The notes below the pieces were generated by a model. The model saw nothing but the letters and a program-made list of their open reading frames with translations. It was not told the origin of the DNA and did not search any database. A stretch of 64,000 nt of DNA from Lachnospiraceae bacterium (lineage in GTDB: Bacteria; Bacillota; Clostridia; Lachnospirales; Lachnospiraceae): NCBI GenBank assembly GCA_015056865.1, contig SVFM01000004.1:1-64000 (forward strand), given 5' to 3'. The translations under genes and the position numbers were made by a program. Shown piece by piece: positions 40,875-49,871 of this stretch; the stretch's first letter is position 1; the number at the start of each line of letters is the position of its first letter.

Positions 40875-42437
40875 ATGTATATAAACATTGGAGACAGAAG
40901 AGAGGTTTTTTGGGACGATTATTTGATCGATGAGTCACAAACAACGGCAAAACTCACGCCGCATCGCCCGGAAAAGAAAGAAATTGTGTATGACCAGAAT
41001 ACGCTTTGGCAGATGATTGGCATCAGTTATCCCCAATGTATCAAATGGAATGGGGAATATTACATGTATTACATATCCGCTATGCCTTGCGAAGAAAGAA
41101 AAGAATTCCTTCAAGATTTCAACAAAGACAAAAAAAGGCTTAATATTGTCTGCTTGATGAAGGGGAAGGATCTTCTGCATTTGGATAGACCCAATCTGGG
41201 ACTTTATGAGATTGGCGGTAGTACAGATAATAATATCATCTTGATGCAGTGTTGTAAGGGAGACATTGAAGAAGAATTCGATAATTTCTTTGTGTTTGTA
41301 GATGAAAATCCTGCTTGTCCTGCGGATGAAAAAATAAAGGCCATTGCACAGATGGTGAATCGAAAGAAGAGATTTCCCGGCTTTAGAGAGTTGTGGTGCT
41401 ATACATCGTCAGATGGGATTCATTTTAAACTGGGATGGAAGATATCCGGTGGAGATGAGCCCTATGCAGGACTGTTTGATTCACAAAATACGGTTCATTA
41501 CGATAAAAAAGAGGGTGTCTATAAGCTTTATGTTCGTGGACTTCACATGAATTACGGACCAGCAGTTTCAGCCATGACGGACGGTTTGATCACCAATGAT
41601 ATGCTGGGAGCTTTGGCTGAGGATGGTATTCGTGATATCCGTTATATGGAGTCTAAGGATTTTAGAAACTGGTCTATACCGGAATTTTTGAAATATAACG
41701 ATGAGTTGGATTATCCCATGTATACGAATTTGGTGCAAAAATACGAGCGTGCACCGCATATGTATATAGGAATTCCCACACGCTACGTGGAGAGGAAGGA
41801 GTGGGGGAAGAACTTCGAGCAGCTGGGTGGACAGGAGAACGTGAGGATCCGGAAGGAAAGAATGAAACGAAGCCCCAGACATGGGCTGGCGATCACAGAT
41901 GCAATCTTTATGTGCTCTCGGGACGGCAAAACATGGAATCGTTTTCATGATGCGTTTATCGGTGCAGAACTGGAACATGCTTATAACTGGAGCTACGGGG
42001 ATGCTTATATTATGTACAATCTGATTGAAACGCCCTGTGCATATCCCAGTGAAGAGACAGAACTTTCCATACTGGCGGAAGAAAGGAGCGGAGAAAGTGC
42101 GAAAGTGCTGTGCCGTTATACCATTCGCAAGGACGGCTTTGCCTCTTATCATGCAGATCATGAGGTCAGCACATTGGTAACCAAACCATTTATTTTTAAG
42201 GGTACCGAGCTTTCTATCAACTTTGCCACTTCGGCTCTTGGGTATATATACATAGATGTTTTAGACGAAACAGGCAAGCCCTTTGAAGGATTTCATAGTT
42301 GTGAGCTTTTTGGCAACAGCCTAGACCGTACGGTATACTTTGGGGACTCCAGCGATGTTTCGAAATTGGTGGGTAGACCGGTCAGGTTGCGTTTTACTAT
42401 GTGCAGTGCAGATTTGTATTCCATGATTTTTCGATAA
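40875..42437 (+). CDS. Five-bladed beta-propeller protein, putative glycosidase, paralog 2
   Basis: 520 aa; shares with the protein at 32572 the N-terminal RREVFWDDYLIDE, VDENPACPADEK, YTSSDGIHF, IRDIRYMESKDFRNW, SRDGKTW, a C-terminal IRKDGFASYHAD and the ending VRLRF. Longer than paralog 1 by insertions near residues 75-110 and 380-395. No signal peptide. It lies 12 bp after the sialidase-like gene with AGAAGGAGACAGC upstream, so each arm of the locus carries one paralog. Confidence 0.75.
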   Translation: MYINIGDRREVFWDDYLIDESQTTAKLTPHRPEKKEIVYDQNTLWQMIGISYPQCIKWNGEYYMYYISAMPCEERKEFLQDFNKDKKRLNIVCLMKGKDLLHLDRPNLGLYEIGGSTDNNIILMQCCKGDIEEEFDNFFVFVDENPACPADEKIKAIAQMVNRKKRFPGFRELWCYTSSDGIHFKLGWKISGGDEPYAGLFDSQNTVHYDKKEGVYKLYVRGLHMNYGPAVSAMTDGLITNDMLGALAEDGIRDIRYMESKDFRNWSIPEFLKYNDELDYPMYTNLVQKYERAPHMYIGIPTRYVERKEWGKNFEQLGGQENVRIRKERMKRSPRHGLAITDAIFMCSRDGKTWNRFHDAFIGAELEHAYNWSYGDAYIMYNLIETPCAYPSEETELSILAEERSGESAKVLCRYTIRKDGFASYHADHEVSTLVTKPFIFKGTELSINFATSALGYIYIDVLDETGKPFEGFHSCELFGNSLDRTVYFGDSSDVSKLVGRPVRLRFTMCSADLYSMIFR

Positions 42438-42490
42438 TAGATGCGATAAGTTGTGAAAGATAAAAAAGTATATAAGGAGGAGTAGTTATT

Positions 42491-43753
42491 ATGAAACCGA
42501 GAATTGGAGTTTTTGGAGCGTATAGAGGAATGGATATGATCGATGTGTTCATGGCATATCCGGAGGCAGAACTGGTAGCTGTTTGTGATAAGCACATTCC
42601 CACGCTGGAAAAGGTAAGGGCCAAAGCAGAACAAAAAGGTCTTGATGTGGCATTGTATGAGAAATTTGATGATTTTATTGAGCATGAGATGGATGGTGTG
42701 GTATTGGCAAACTATGCCACAGAGCATGCCCCCTATGCAATCCGGTGCTTAGATAAAGGATTGCACGTAATGTCAGAAGTAATGGCCAGTGAGACCATGG
42801 CACAGGCAGTGGAGTTGATCGAAGCTGTAGAACGTTCCGGTAAGGTATATACATTTGCAGAGAATTGCTGCTATATGAATTTCGCTTTTGAAATGTGGCA
42901 GAAATATCAGGAAGGTGATCTGGGAGATGTAATGTATGCAGAGTGTGAATACATTCATGACTGTGTACTGGAGTGGCCAAAGCTCACCTATGGGGATCCC
43001 AATCACTGGAGAAATCTCGAGCACCCCAATTTCTACAGCAGCCATTCCCTGGGCCCTATTTTCATGGCAACGGGAAGACGTCCTGTACAAGTGGTAGGAT
43101 ATGAGATTCCGCGCCGGGAGAGAAACCTGAAAGAAATGGCTATGCTGGCAGGTCCCGGATTGGAGATGGTGACCCTGGATAATGGTGCTGTGGTTAAGAG
43201 TATCCATGGGGCACTGCCCAAGAAGAGTATTAATATGTGGAATTTCCAGATCTACTGTCAGAACGGTACTATGGAAACGGGAAGATATCTGGATCAAAAA
43301 CAATTCCATATGTATCTGGAGGGAGAAGTGACTGGCCGGGGAAGCTGGAAGAGATATGACCCGGTAATAGAGATTGCCAGAGACTATGCAATCAAGTCTG
43401 GCAAAATGGCCAGTCATGCAGGGGCAGATTTTTATGCACCATACTTCTTTATCGAGAAGATTCTGGGCAAGCCCAACGGAAAATGGGCCATCGATGTTTA
43501 TCAGGCAGTGGATATGAGTATCTGTGGTATTTTGGCATGGCGCTCTGTTTTAAATGGAAATATTCCTATTTCGGTACCGGATCTGAGAGATCCCGCCCAG
43601 CGAGATGCTTTTCGAAATGACCATGCTTGTCCTACTCCATCTGTGGCAGGAGATCAGCTTGTACCATCCACCAGTTTTCCTTATGATCCCATACCCCAGG
43701 AAAAGTATGATGAAATCAGACAGATCTATTTAGAGCAGACCGGACAAAAATAA
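42491..43753 (+). CDS. Gfo/Idh/MocA-family oxidoreductase 2
   Basis: 420 aa with TATAAGGAGGAGTAGTT upstream. The N-terminal Rossmann fold begins RIGVFGAYRG and continues VVLANYATEHAPYAI. At the position of the usual EKP motif it reads SEVMAS, so the catalytic Lys is replaced. The C-terminal domain is long (NFYSSHSLGPIFMATG). Acts on a sugar or sugar acid with NAD(P) by family; not an obvious relative of oxidoreductase 1 beyond the fold. Last gene before the transporter, separated by a hairpin. Confidence 0.82.
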   Translation: MKPRIGVFGAYRGMDMIDVFMAYPEAELVAVCDKHIPTLEKVRAKAEQKGLDVALYEKFDDFIEHEMDGVVLANYATEHAPYAIRCLDKGLHVMSEVMASETMAQAVELIEAVERSGKVYTFAENCCYMNFAFEMWQKYQEGDLGDVMYAECEYIHDCVLEWPKLTYGDPNHWRNLEHPNFYSSHSLGPIFMATGRRPVQVVGYEIPRRERNLKEMAMLAGPGLEMVTLDNGAVVKSIHGALPKKSINMWNFQIYCQNGTMETGRYLDQKQFHMYLEGEVTGRGSWKRYDPVIEIARDYAIKSGKMASHAGADFYAPYFFIEKILGKPNGKWAIDVYQAVDMSICGILAWRSVLNGNIPISVPDLRDPAQRDAFRNDHACPTPSVAGDQLVPSTSFPYDPIPQEKYDEIRQIYLEQTGQK

Positions 43754-43760
43754 AGAGGTA

Positions 43761-43797
43761 AAAAACGCTTGCTAAACGGCCGTAGTGAGCGGTTTTT
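43761..43797 (+). terminator. Hairpin before the solute-binding protein gene
   Basis: CGCTTGCT / AGTGAGCG stem (G-U pairs included) with an 11-nt loop, flanked by AAAAAA and TTTTT. It could end part of the enzyme transcript or set the enzyme-to-transporter ratio. Confidence 0.6.
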
Positions 43798-43828
43798 ATA
43801 GAAACTGAAACCAAAAAGGAGGAAGAAA

Positions 43829-45637
43829 ATGAAAAAAAGATTAGTAGCAATTTTATTGGCTACAGGTATGATTCTTTCCTGTCTTGCAGGATGTGGAGAT
43901 GCAGATGATAAATCCAAGGAGTCTCAATCTGCCAACACACCTGATACAGGTAAGCAGTCTGAAGTAGCATCTTCACAGGAACCGGAGTCCAAGTATCCGG
44001 AGTATTTGAACATGGACAGTTTTGCACCTGTTATCAAGGATGAATATGAAGATGATATTACATTGAACATGGTTATCGTGCAGAGTGCAGAAGCAGCGAA
44101 ATGGGATGATCAGTGGATATCCAAGTATCTTAGCGAAAAGTATAATCTAAACTTTAAGGTAGAGTCTATTTTGACTACTGCTGTGGCAGACAGAAAACAG
44201 ATCCTTATGAATGGCGGTCAGCTGCCTGACATTATGATCGGATTGAATTTCAAAACTACAGAGGTAGTACAATATGGTTCTACCGAAGGACTTTTGTTAG
44301 CTATGGATGAGTACATCAGCGAGGAACTGACACCCGGTCTGTGGTACTGGCTGTACGGCGAGGGTAGCCATACTGGTGCAAGAGAAATCGTTACCGCCAA
44401 TGATGGTCATATTTATACCCTGCCTCGTATCAACGAAGCATCCAACGCTGGTCTGGTGACCAAGAGCTTTATTAACGAAAAGCTGATGAATGAAGTGGGT
44501 GTTACGGAGTTCCCGGATACCTTGGATGAGTTTGACGATCTGATGTATGCCCTGAAGGAAGAGTATGATGCTGATGGAGTAGGTGGCAAAAACTTCTACC
44601 CCTTCGGAGGCGGTTTGGGTGCAAGTCCTTCAGGCTATTATATCCTGAACGCTCTGGGTTATAATACACATGAGCCCTATGGCGAGAGAGCAAGCCTTCG
44701 TAATGGGGAGGTAGTCATCCCGGCTTATGATATTGAGGTGTTCCAGGAATACCTGAAGTTGATGAATAGATGGTACAATGATAAGATTATCAACGACAAT
44801 TATGTTACGATTACAGCTAATGAAGTGAAACAGCAGGTGCTGGACAATCAGACTGCAACTTATAACAATGCACCTTATGTGGCAGGTATCGATACCTGGA
44901 CTGACTGGAGAGTGCTTTCACCTTTGACCAGTGACTGGAATGATACCAAGTTCTGGTTCCCCGGAAATCCTGTTTCACAGGGTAACTTTGCTATTTCAGC
45001 GGATACAAAGTATCCAGAGCTGTGTCTGCGTTTTGCAGATCTGTTCTACAATTTGGAGGATAACCCTACGGTGCTGAACGCCGGTCCTGTAATGGCAGAC
45101 AATTTGTATGGCTTTGAACCGGTTGCAGTATATGACGAAGAAACCCAGGAACTGATCAATAATCCTGATATAAAGGGCGGTGCAGATTCCTATACTTACC
45201 GGATTGAGAAGTGTGTTGGTTTGGAGTTGAATTTTGGTGCGTTCGCTACAGATCTTGCTATTGAGAGATATAGAAGTGTTTTGACAGAAGTGGAAGGTTG
45301 GGTATTTGCAGAAGAAGAGGAAGAAGACGATCCTAAGGAAATGGGTGGTGACGATCACTACCGTTGGTCTACTGAACAGTACCTGATGGAGTATATTACT
45401 ACCAAATATCCCGGAGTTTATTATGTGGATGAAGAGACCTCTGTCAAGATTACAGATTTGGAGAGCGTGATCAGACCTCATATCAGGCAGTCTGTGGGTG
45501 AGTTTATTACCGGTAAACGTGAGATTACAGATGATGAATTAAAGAAATTCCAGAAGGAATTGGAAGCACTGGAAATCAAAGAGCTCCTTCAGATCTACAC
45601 AGACATATATGCAAATTATAAGGCTAATTTAGAGTAA
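43829..45637 (+). CDS. LplA-type extracellular solute-binding lipoprotein
   Basis: 602 aa with a signal peptide and lipobox LAGC (C22), then a low-complexity linker. Family 1 / LplA-like carbohydrate-binding protein of ABC importers; length matches the large Firmicutes group that binds oligosaccharides. Start preceded by AAAAAGGAGGAAGAAA. The next two genes are its permeases. The strong ribosome binding site and the hairpin downstream fit the high level needed for a binding protein. Ligand unknown; context suggests a sialic-acid-like or amino-sugar conjugate. Confidence 0.9.
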   Translation: MKKRLVAILLATGMILSCLAGCGDADDKSKESQSANTPDTGKQSEVASSQEPESKYPEYLNMDSFAPVIKDEYEDDITLNMVIVQSAEAAKWDDQWISKYLSEKYNLNFKVESILTTAVADRKQILMNGGQLPDIMIGLNFKTTEVVQYGSTEGLLLAMDEYISEELTPGLWYWLYGEGSHTGAREIVTANDGHIYTLPRINEASNAGLVTKSFINEKLMNEVGVTEFPDTLDEFDDLMYALKEEYDADGVGGKNFYPFGGGLGASPSGYYILNALGYNTHEPYGERASLRNGEVVIPAYDIEVFQEYLKLMNRWYNDKIINDNYVTITANEVKQQVLDNQTATYNNAPYVAGIDTWTDWRVLSPLTSDWNDTKFWFPGNPVSQGNFAISADTKYPELCLRFADLFYNLEDNPTVLNAGPVMADNLYGFEPVAVYDEETQELINNPDIKGGADSYTYRIEKCVGLELNFGAFATDLAIERYRSVLTEVEGWVFAEEEEEDDPKEMGGDDHYRWSTEQYLMEYITTKYPGVYYVDEETSVKITDLESVIRPHIRQSVGEFITGKREITDDELKKFQKELEALEIKELLQIYTDIYANYKANLE

Positions 45638-45652
45638 TTAAGGATTTGCATT

Positions 45653-45687
45653 GGGGAACAGGAGATCAGTAGGGTGTTCTGTTCCCC
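45653..45687 (+). terminator. Intercistronic hairpin after the binding-protein gene
   Basis: GGGGAACAG / CTGTTCCCC stem without a U tract, between the binding protein and permease genes. Such hairpins commonly protect the upstream message and lower downstream expression. Confidence 0.55.
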
Positions 45688-45714
45688 TAACTTATAAAGG
45701 AGGTATTTGACTTG

Positions 45715-46632
45715 ATGAATGGCAAAAAGCAGGGCGCTCTAATAAAAAGTCTAAAAAAATGTTGGCCTTTATATCTTATGATTTTGCCTGCAGCACTCTA
45801 CGTACTGATTTACAGTTATGGGCCCATGTATGGTCTTCAGATTGCTTTCAAAGATTACTCTGCAAGAAAAGGAATTTGGGGAAGTGATTGGGTAGGATTA
45901 AAGCATTTTATAAGATTGCTAAAACATCCCAATTTGTTGGGCATGATCAAAAATACACTTGCTATTACGTTGTATTCTTTTTGTACTTTTCCAGTGACGA
46001 TCATTTTCGCATTGATGTTAAATGAACTTCGTCAAAAAAAGTTTAAGAAAACTGTGCAGATGATCAGTTATATTCCGCATTTCCTGTCAACGGTGGTAGT
46101 GTGTTCCATGATTACTTTGTTTTTCCACCCCAGGTTTGGTGTGATCAATACAGTTATCACCACACTGGGAGGAACAGCGCAGGATTTTCTTGCTAATCCG
46201 GATTATTTTGTAGAATTGTTCGTTTGGAGCAGTGTATGGCAAGGAGTCGGGTTTGGTTCCGTTATCTATACGGCAGCACTTTCCAGCGTGTCTACTGAGT
46301 TGATAGAGGCGGCTACCATTGACGGTGCTAATCGCTTGCAGATTATTTGGCATGTAAATATTCCCCATATTATGCCTACGGTTGTCATAGGATTAATTTT
46401 GCGATGTGGAAATCTGTTAAGTGTTGGTTTTGAAAAGACCTTTTTGCTGCAAAATGATCTAAACCTATCTGTGTCTCAGGTAATCAGTACCTATGAGTAT
46501 GAAGTTGGTGTGGTTGGAGGGCAGTTTAGTTATTCTACAGCCATTGGTCTGCTTAATTCCATAGTCAGTGTGATTATGATCACGATTGTAAACTCGATCG
46601 CAAAAAGAGTTTCGGGTTCCGGAATATGGTAA
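45715..46632 (+). CDS. ABC sugar permease, LplB type
   Basis: 305 aa from the ATG (AAAGGAGG 11 bases upstream; a TTG one codon earlier is also possible). About six membrane segments; starts with LYLMILPAALYVLIYSYGPMYG and contains the EAA loop EAATIDGANRLQ that docks the ATPase. Together with the next gene it forms the channel of a CUT1-type importer. No ATP-binding subunit is encoded here, as is usual for systems served by a shared MsmX/UgpC-type ATPase. Confidence 0.9.
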   Translation: MNGKKQGALIKSLKKCWPLYLMILPAALYVLIYSYGPMYGLQIAFKDYSARKGIWGSDWVGLKHFIRLLKHPNLLGMIKNTLAITLYSFCTFPVTIIFALMLNELRQKKFKKTVQMISYIPHFLSTVVVCSMITLFFHPRFGVINTVITTLGGTAQDFLANPDYFVELFVWSSVWQGVGFGSVIYTAALSSVSTELIEAATIDGANRLQIIWHVNIPHIMPTVVIGLILRCGNLLSVGFEKTFLLQNDLNLSVSQVISTYEYEVGVVGGQFSYSTAIGLLNSIVSVIMITIVNSIAKRVSGSGIW

Positions 46633-46646
46633 ATGGGGGTAGAGTG

Positions 46647-47549
46647 ATGAAAAAAATTAATTCTAATAAGGTTTTTGATGCGGTAAATATTGCAATCCTT
46701 GTATTGATTACATTTACCATGCTGTATCCCCTTTATTTTGTGATAATTGCTTCTTTTTCTGATCCCCAGGCGGTTGCTACCGGTCAAGTTGTTCTATGGG
46801 TAAAGAAATTTTCTACAGAGAGCTATACGGAAATCCTGAAAGATAACAGAATCTGGACCGGATATCGAAACAGTATTATTTATACCTGTTGCAATGTGGT
46901 GATGTCTATGACCATGACGCTGCTTGCGGCATATGCATTGAGTAAGAAGTATCTTCGGTTTCGTACTGCTATCACATTTTTCTTCTTTTTGACCATGTAT
47001 ATTGGAGGAGGAATGCTCCCCGCATACATACAGATTAAAAATATGGGGCTTTTGAATAAACCCTATACGCTGATTGCACTGTGCGGTTTTTCGGTATACA
47101 ATATGATCATAGCCAGAACTTTCTTTACTAACACCATTGATGCAAGCTTGTTTGAAGCAGCAGAGATTGATGGTGCGTCAGAAATACAGAAGTTTTTGAG
47201 GATTGCATTCCCGCTGTCTAAGCCCATTATTGCAGTGTTGTCATTATACTATGCAGTTAGCAGTTGGAATAGTTATTTTACCGGAATGTTGTATTTGTCA
47301 AATTCCAGTTATTTTCCTTTGCAGGTGGTCATTAAGAATATCTTGATCGACGGGCAGACTATGCTTGGAGGTCTTGACTTTGGAGAGATGACGGAAGAAC
47401 AGGTTAAATTTTATCTGCACCGTTTGCAGCTGGTAGAATCTATGAAGTATTCTGTTATCTTCATTGCATCCTTGCCCATGTTGATTGCCTATCCTTTTGT
47501 ACAAAAGCATTTTGTGAAAGGTGTTATGATCGGTTCCGTAAAAGGCTGA
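46647..47549 (+). CDS. ABC sugar permease, YtcP type
   Basis: 300 aa from the ATG at 46647 (GGGGGTAGAG upstream), 14 bp after the first permease. About six membrane segments and the EAA loop EAAEIDGASEIQKFLRIAFP. Pairs with the LplB-type permease. The C-terminus KHFVKGVMIGSVKG is the standard ending of this subunit. Confidence 0.9.
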   Translation: MKKINSNKVFDAVNIAILVLITFTMLYPLYFVIIASFSDPQAVATGQVVLWVKKFSTESYTEILKDNRIWTGYRNSIIYTCCNVVMSMTMTLLAAYALSKKYLRFRTAITFFFFLTMYIGGGMLPAYIQIKNMGLLNKPYTLIALCGFSVYNMIIARTFFTNTIDASLFEAAEIDGASEIQKFLRIAFPLSKPIIAVLSLYYAVSSWNSYFTGMLYLSNSSYFPLQVVIKNILIDGQTMLGGLDFGEMTEEQVKFYLHRLQLVESMKYSVIFIASLPMLIAYPFVQKHFVKGVMIGSVKG

Positions 47550-47578
47550 TCAGATAGAGAGAAGGAGGATAAGTTATA

Positions 47579-48646
47579 ATGTTTCGAAAAATTGCAGAAG
47601 GAAATGTTTTTGTGAATTGTGAAAAAAATGCCAGCGGCCCGCGCACTGCAATCCTTGATGATGGAAGCATTGTTTGCACTTTTATGTTGAATTCCTATTC
47701 CGGTGCCAATGATTTTGTTCCTATGATCACATATTCTAAGGATGGCACCGAGTGGACAGATGCAAAAGAAGTTTGGCCAACTCTTGTAGGCAAGGAATCT
47801 CTTTTTGGTTCCGTAAGAAAAGGAACCGATGGAAAATATTCTATTTCCGGACAGGTGTTTCCTATTGCCTGCGAAGGCGAAAACTTTTGGTCAGATGAAG
47901 TAAAAGGTATGAAAGAAAATAGTGTTTTCCTCTCTATTTGCGATGATGCGAAGGAGTTCCCTCTTCCGGAAAAAGTTGACTTGCCTTATTATGGATCCGC
48001 TGAACAGCCGGGAGGCCTTCTTACCGAAAAGGATAAAATAACCATGATCTATGCGCCTTATCCAACTATTGAAAAGAGAGAAGAGGTTGACAATGGTTGT
48101 ATCGTGGTGCTTTGCTCAACAGATGGAGGTAAGAACTTTACCGCAAAGAAGATAGGCTCTATTGAAGCTGATTCTCAGTATGCGGAAAGTTGGATCACAA
48201 GACTTTCTGATGGGCGCCTTATGATATCTACTTGGCAGACTGCCAGTGAAAATTCCAGCCAGTATTTTATTTCTGATGATGATGGAGAGACTTTCCAAGG
48301 GCCTTTTGCACAAGACTTCCGTGGACAAAGCACAGGAATTTCAGCTTGGCATGAAGGGAGCGTTCTCATAGCATATAATCAGAGAAAATACGACACCGTA
48401 GGCGTTTGGCTTGCGATGGAGAAATTTTCTGAAGATGGTAAAGCACAACTTCTTGAAAATGAACCTGTGTGGGAGGCTAGTACAGGAACCAGAAGTGGAA
48501 CCAGTGGAAATTTTAGTCAGTGGACAGATTTTTCTTTTGGGGAGCCATCTGTATCAGTTCTTCCGGATGATTCTCTTCTTGTTACCTTCTGGTATCGGCA
48601 GGATGGTATGAAGGGGATTCGATATGTAAGGCTGGTAAGGGAGTAG
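47579..48646 (+). CDS. BNR-repeat, sialidase-like protein 2
   Basis: 355 aa with GAGAAGGAGGATAAGTTATA upstream. Beta-propeller with Asp-box-like motifs SKDGTEWT, STDGGKNF and SDDDGETF. No signal peptide. It differs clearly from sialidase-like protein 1, so they probably handle different linkages or one is a lectin-like partner. Last gene of the plus-strand operon, followed by a strong terminator. Confidence 0.7.
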   Translation: MFRKIAEGNVFVNCEKNASGPRTAILDDGSIVCTFMLNSYSGANDFVPMITYSKDGTEWTDAKEVWPTLVGKESLFGSVRKGTDGKYSISGQVFPIACEGENFWSDEVKGMKENSVFLSICDDAKEFPLPEKVDLPYYGSAEQPGGLLTEKDKITMIYAPYPTIEKREEVDNGCIVVLCSTDGGKNFTAKKIGSIEADSQYAESWITRLSDGRLMISTWQTASENSSQYFISDDDGETFQGPFAQDFRGQSTGISAWHEGSVLIAYNQRKYDTVGVWLAMEKFSEDGKAQLLENEPVWEASTGTRSGTSGNFSQWTDFSFGEPSVSVLPDDSLLVTFWYRQDGMKGIRYVRLVRE

Positions 48647-48744
48647 GTTGAGGAACATTATCAATTCTTGTTTGGAGTGCTGAGAGTTGAATAATTTTAT
48701 CATTGAGACGTATTACAAAAAGATACACCCATATGTTAATGCTT

Positions 48745-48785
48745 ATAGTGGGCTGGCAGAAAAATTGTTTTCGCCAGCCCACTAT
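48745..48785. terminator. Bidirectional terminator at the end of the transporter operon
   Basis: Perfect 13-bp stem ATAGTGGGCTGGC / GCCAGCCCACTAT with a 15-nt loop, between the converging BNR 2 and creatininase 2 genes. Confidence 0.85.
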
Positions 48786-48803
48786 GTTTTGAGAAGAGGG
48801 GGA

Positions 48804-49559
48804 TTATTTATTGATAAACTTAATCAAGCCTTTGACAGCCGCTTGGGCGATCCTTTCTCCAATCTCAAGATCTGTTTCTGTGGCAGACTGCGTGAACCAT
48901 TCATCTGTTTCACCAAGTCTTTCTAATCTCAGAGAGCCTGGTACCAAAGCTCCAATTTCAGAGCATTCAGCTCTACCGGCGTGATCTCCTTCTCCATTAA
49001 ATTCTTCCATATCTTTGGTAACCCCTGTTACAAAGGTGTTGATCCAGTTCCATGGATTATCGTTTTCTCCGCTGTGAAAATCATCAAAGAAGTTAGCGTT
49101 TGTGTTCGAACCCCACCAACCCTTGCCTTTGGTATCCTCCAGGTATTCAAAAATCAGTTTTCTTGCCGCCTTCATACAAGCTAATTGCATAGGATTATAG
49201 TCCTCGGACTGATGAGCAATAACCATATAAATATTTCTCCAGCCACCATATATCATAGATTTTAAAATATGATACATATAGGTTTCAAAGGCGTCGCAGT
49301 CAACATGAATCGTGTTTTTTTCGGGACCTGCAACAGCATAGCTTGCAACACCGTACCAGATGGTCGGCATAAGAACACAATCAATCTGTTGAGCGGCTCT
49401 TTCACAAATTTTTTCTGCAACTAGAGAGTCGCAACCAAATACGCAGTGTGGCCCGTGATATTCCATAGTCCCAACGGGTATCAAAACCGGCCAGCGTTCT
49501 GCTTTTGCCTGCTCGGCTTCTCTTGGAAAGCCCATTTCCATCTTAAAACTTTTTGTCAT
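48804..49559 (-). CDS. Creatininase-family protein 2
   Basis: 251 aa from the ATG at 49559 (AAGGAGGAAAAA upstream). The N-terminal metal motif is kept in altered form (VGTMEYHGPHCVFGCDS). Where the family has a GHGG motif this protein has IAHQSED, and the last motif is GDHAGRAECS. It is distant from creatininase 1, suggesting a different substrate or weak activity. Transcribed alone toward the transporter operon; conserved promoter elements were not found. Confidence 0.75.
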   Translation of the reverse strand: MTKSFKMEMGFPREAEQAKAERWPVLIPVGTMEYHGPHCVFGCDSLVAEKICERAAQQIDCVLMPTIWYGVASYAVAGPEKNTIHVDCDAFETYMYHILKSMIYGGWRNIYMVIAHQSEDYNPMQLACMKAARKLIFEYLEDTKGKGWWGSNTNANFFDDFHSGENDNPWNWINTFVTGVTKDMEEFNGEGDHAGRAECSEIGALVPGSLRLERLGETDEWFTQSATETDLEIGERIAQAAVKGLIKFINK

Positions 49560-49671
49560 TTTTTCCTCCTTAATCATTTGAAATTTATAACCTTTTATTA
49601 CATTATAATATATCTAGAAATTTAAGAAAGGACAGTTTACTTGAAAGGATGTCAGAAATAGAAGTTGCTTA

Positions 49672-49700
49672 TTGACAAATGTTCTTTCATGTGATACATT
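49672..49700 (+). promoter_or_regulatory. Promoter of the deleted Rpn copy
   Basis: TTGACA (49672-49677), 17-bp spacer, TACATT (49695-49700). Only the -35 box is shared with the promoter at 26064; the spacer is unrelated, which sets the 5' limit of the duplicated segment. Confidence 0.65.
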
Positions 49701-49704
49701 TAAT

Positions 49705-49834
49705 AAATCAAGAGTTATCTAAAAAACGTGCAATCGCACATTCCGGCAGTTTCTGCCACAGTACTCTTAGAAATGATCAGTGGCAGGAGCAAAGGTACCA
49801 TGACTTGTTTCTGTCTGGGAAAAGGAGGCAATTC
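49705..49834 (+). ncRNA. Conserved structured 5' leader of Rpn gene, copy 2
   Basis: 130 nt, gap-free match to 26097-26226. Both inner hairpins and the AAGAGT/ACTCTT closing pair are preserved. Retained although the gene behind it has lost its nuclease core. Confidence 0.55.
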
Positions 49835-49871
49835 ATGGGGAAAATGGATACAAATTTATATGCTTATCTGA
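49800..49871 (+). CDS. Possible 23-aa leader peptide, copy 2
   Basis: Same frame as at 26192 (MTCFCLGKGGNSWGKW...), with three amino-acid changes and the same stop. It overlaps the Rpn start in another frame. Coding status unproven. Confidence 0.25.
   Translation: MTCFCLGKGGNSWGKWIQIYMLI

Noticed and set aside
39756..48646. Calling the two BNR proteins true secreted sialidases
   Set aside because: Neither has a signal peptide, and the sialidase Arg motif is not clearly preserved.
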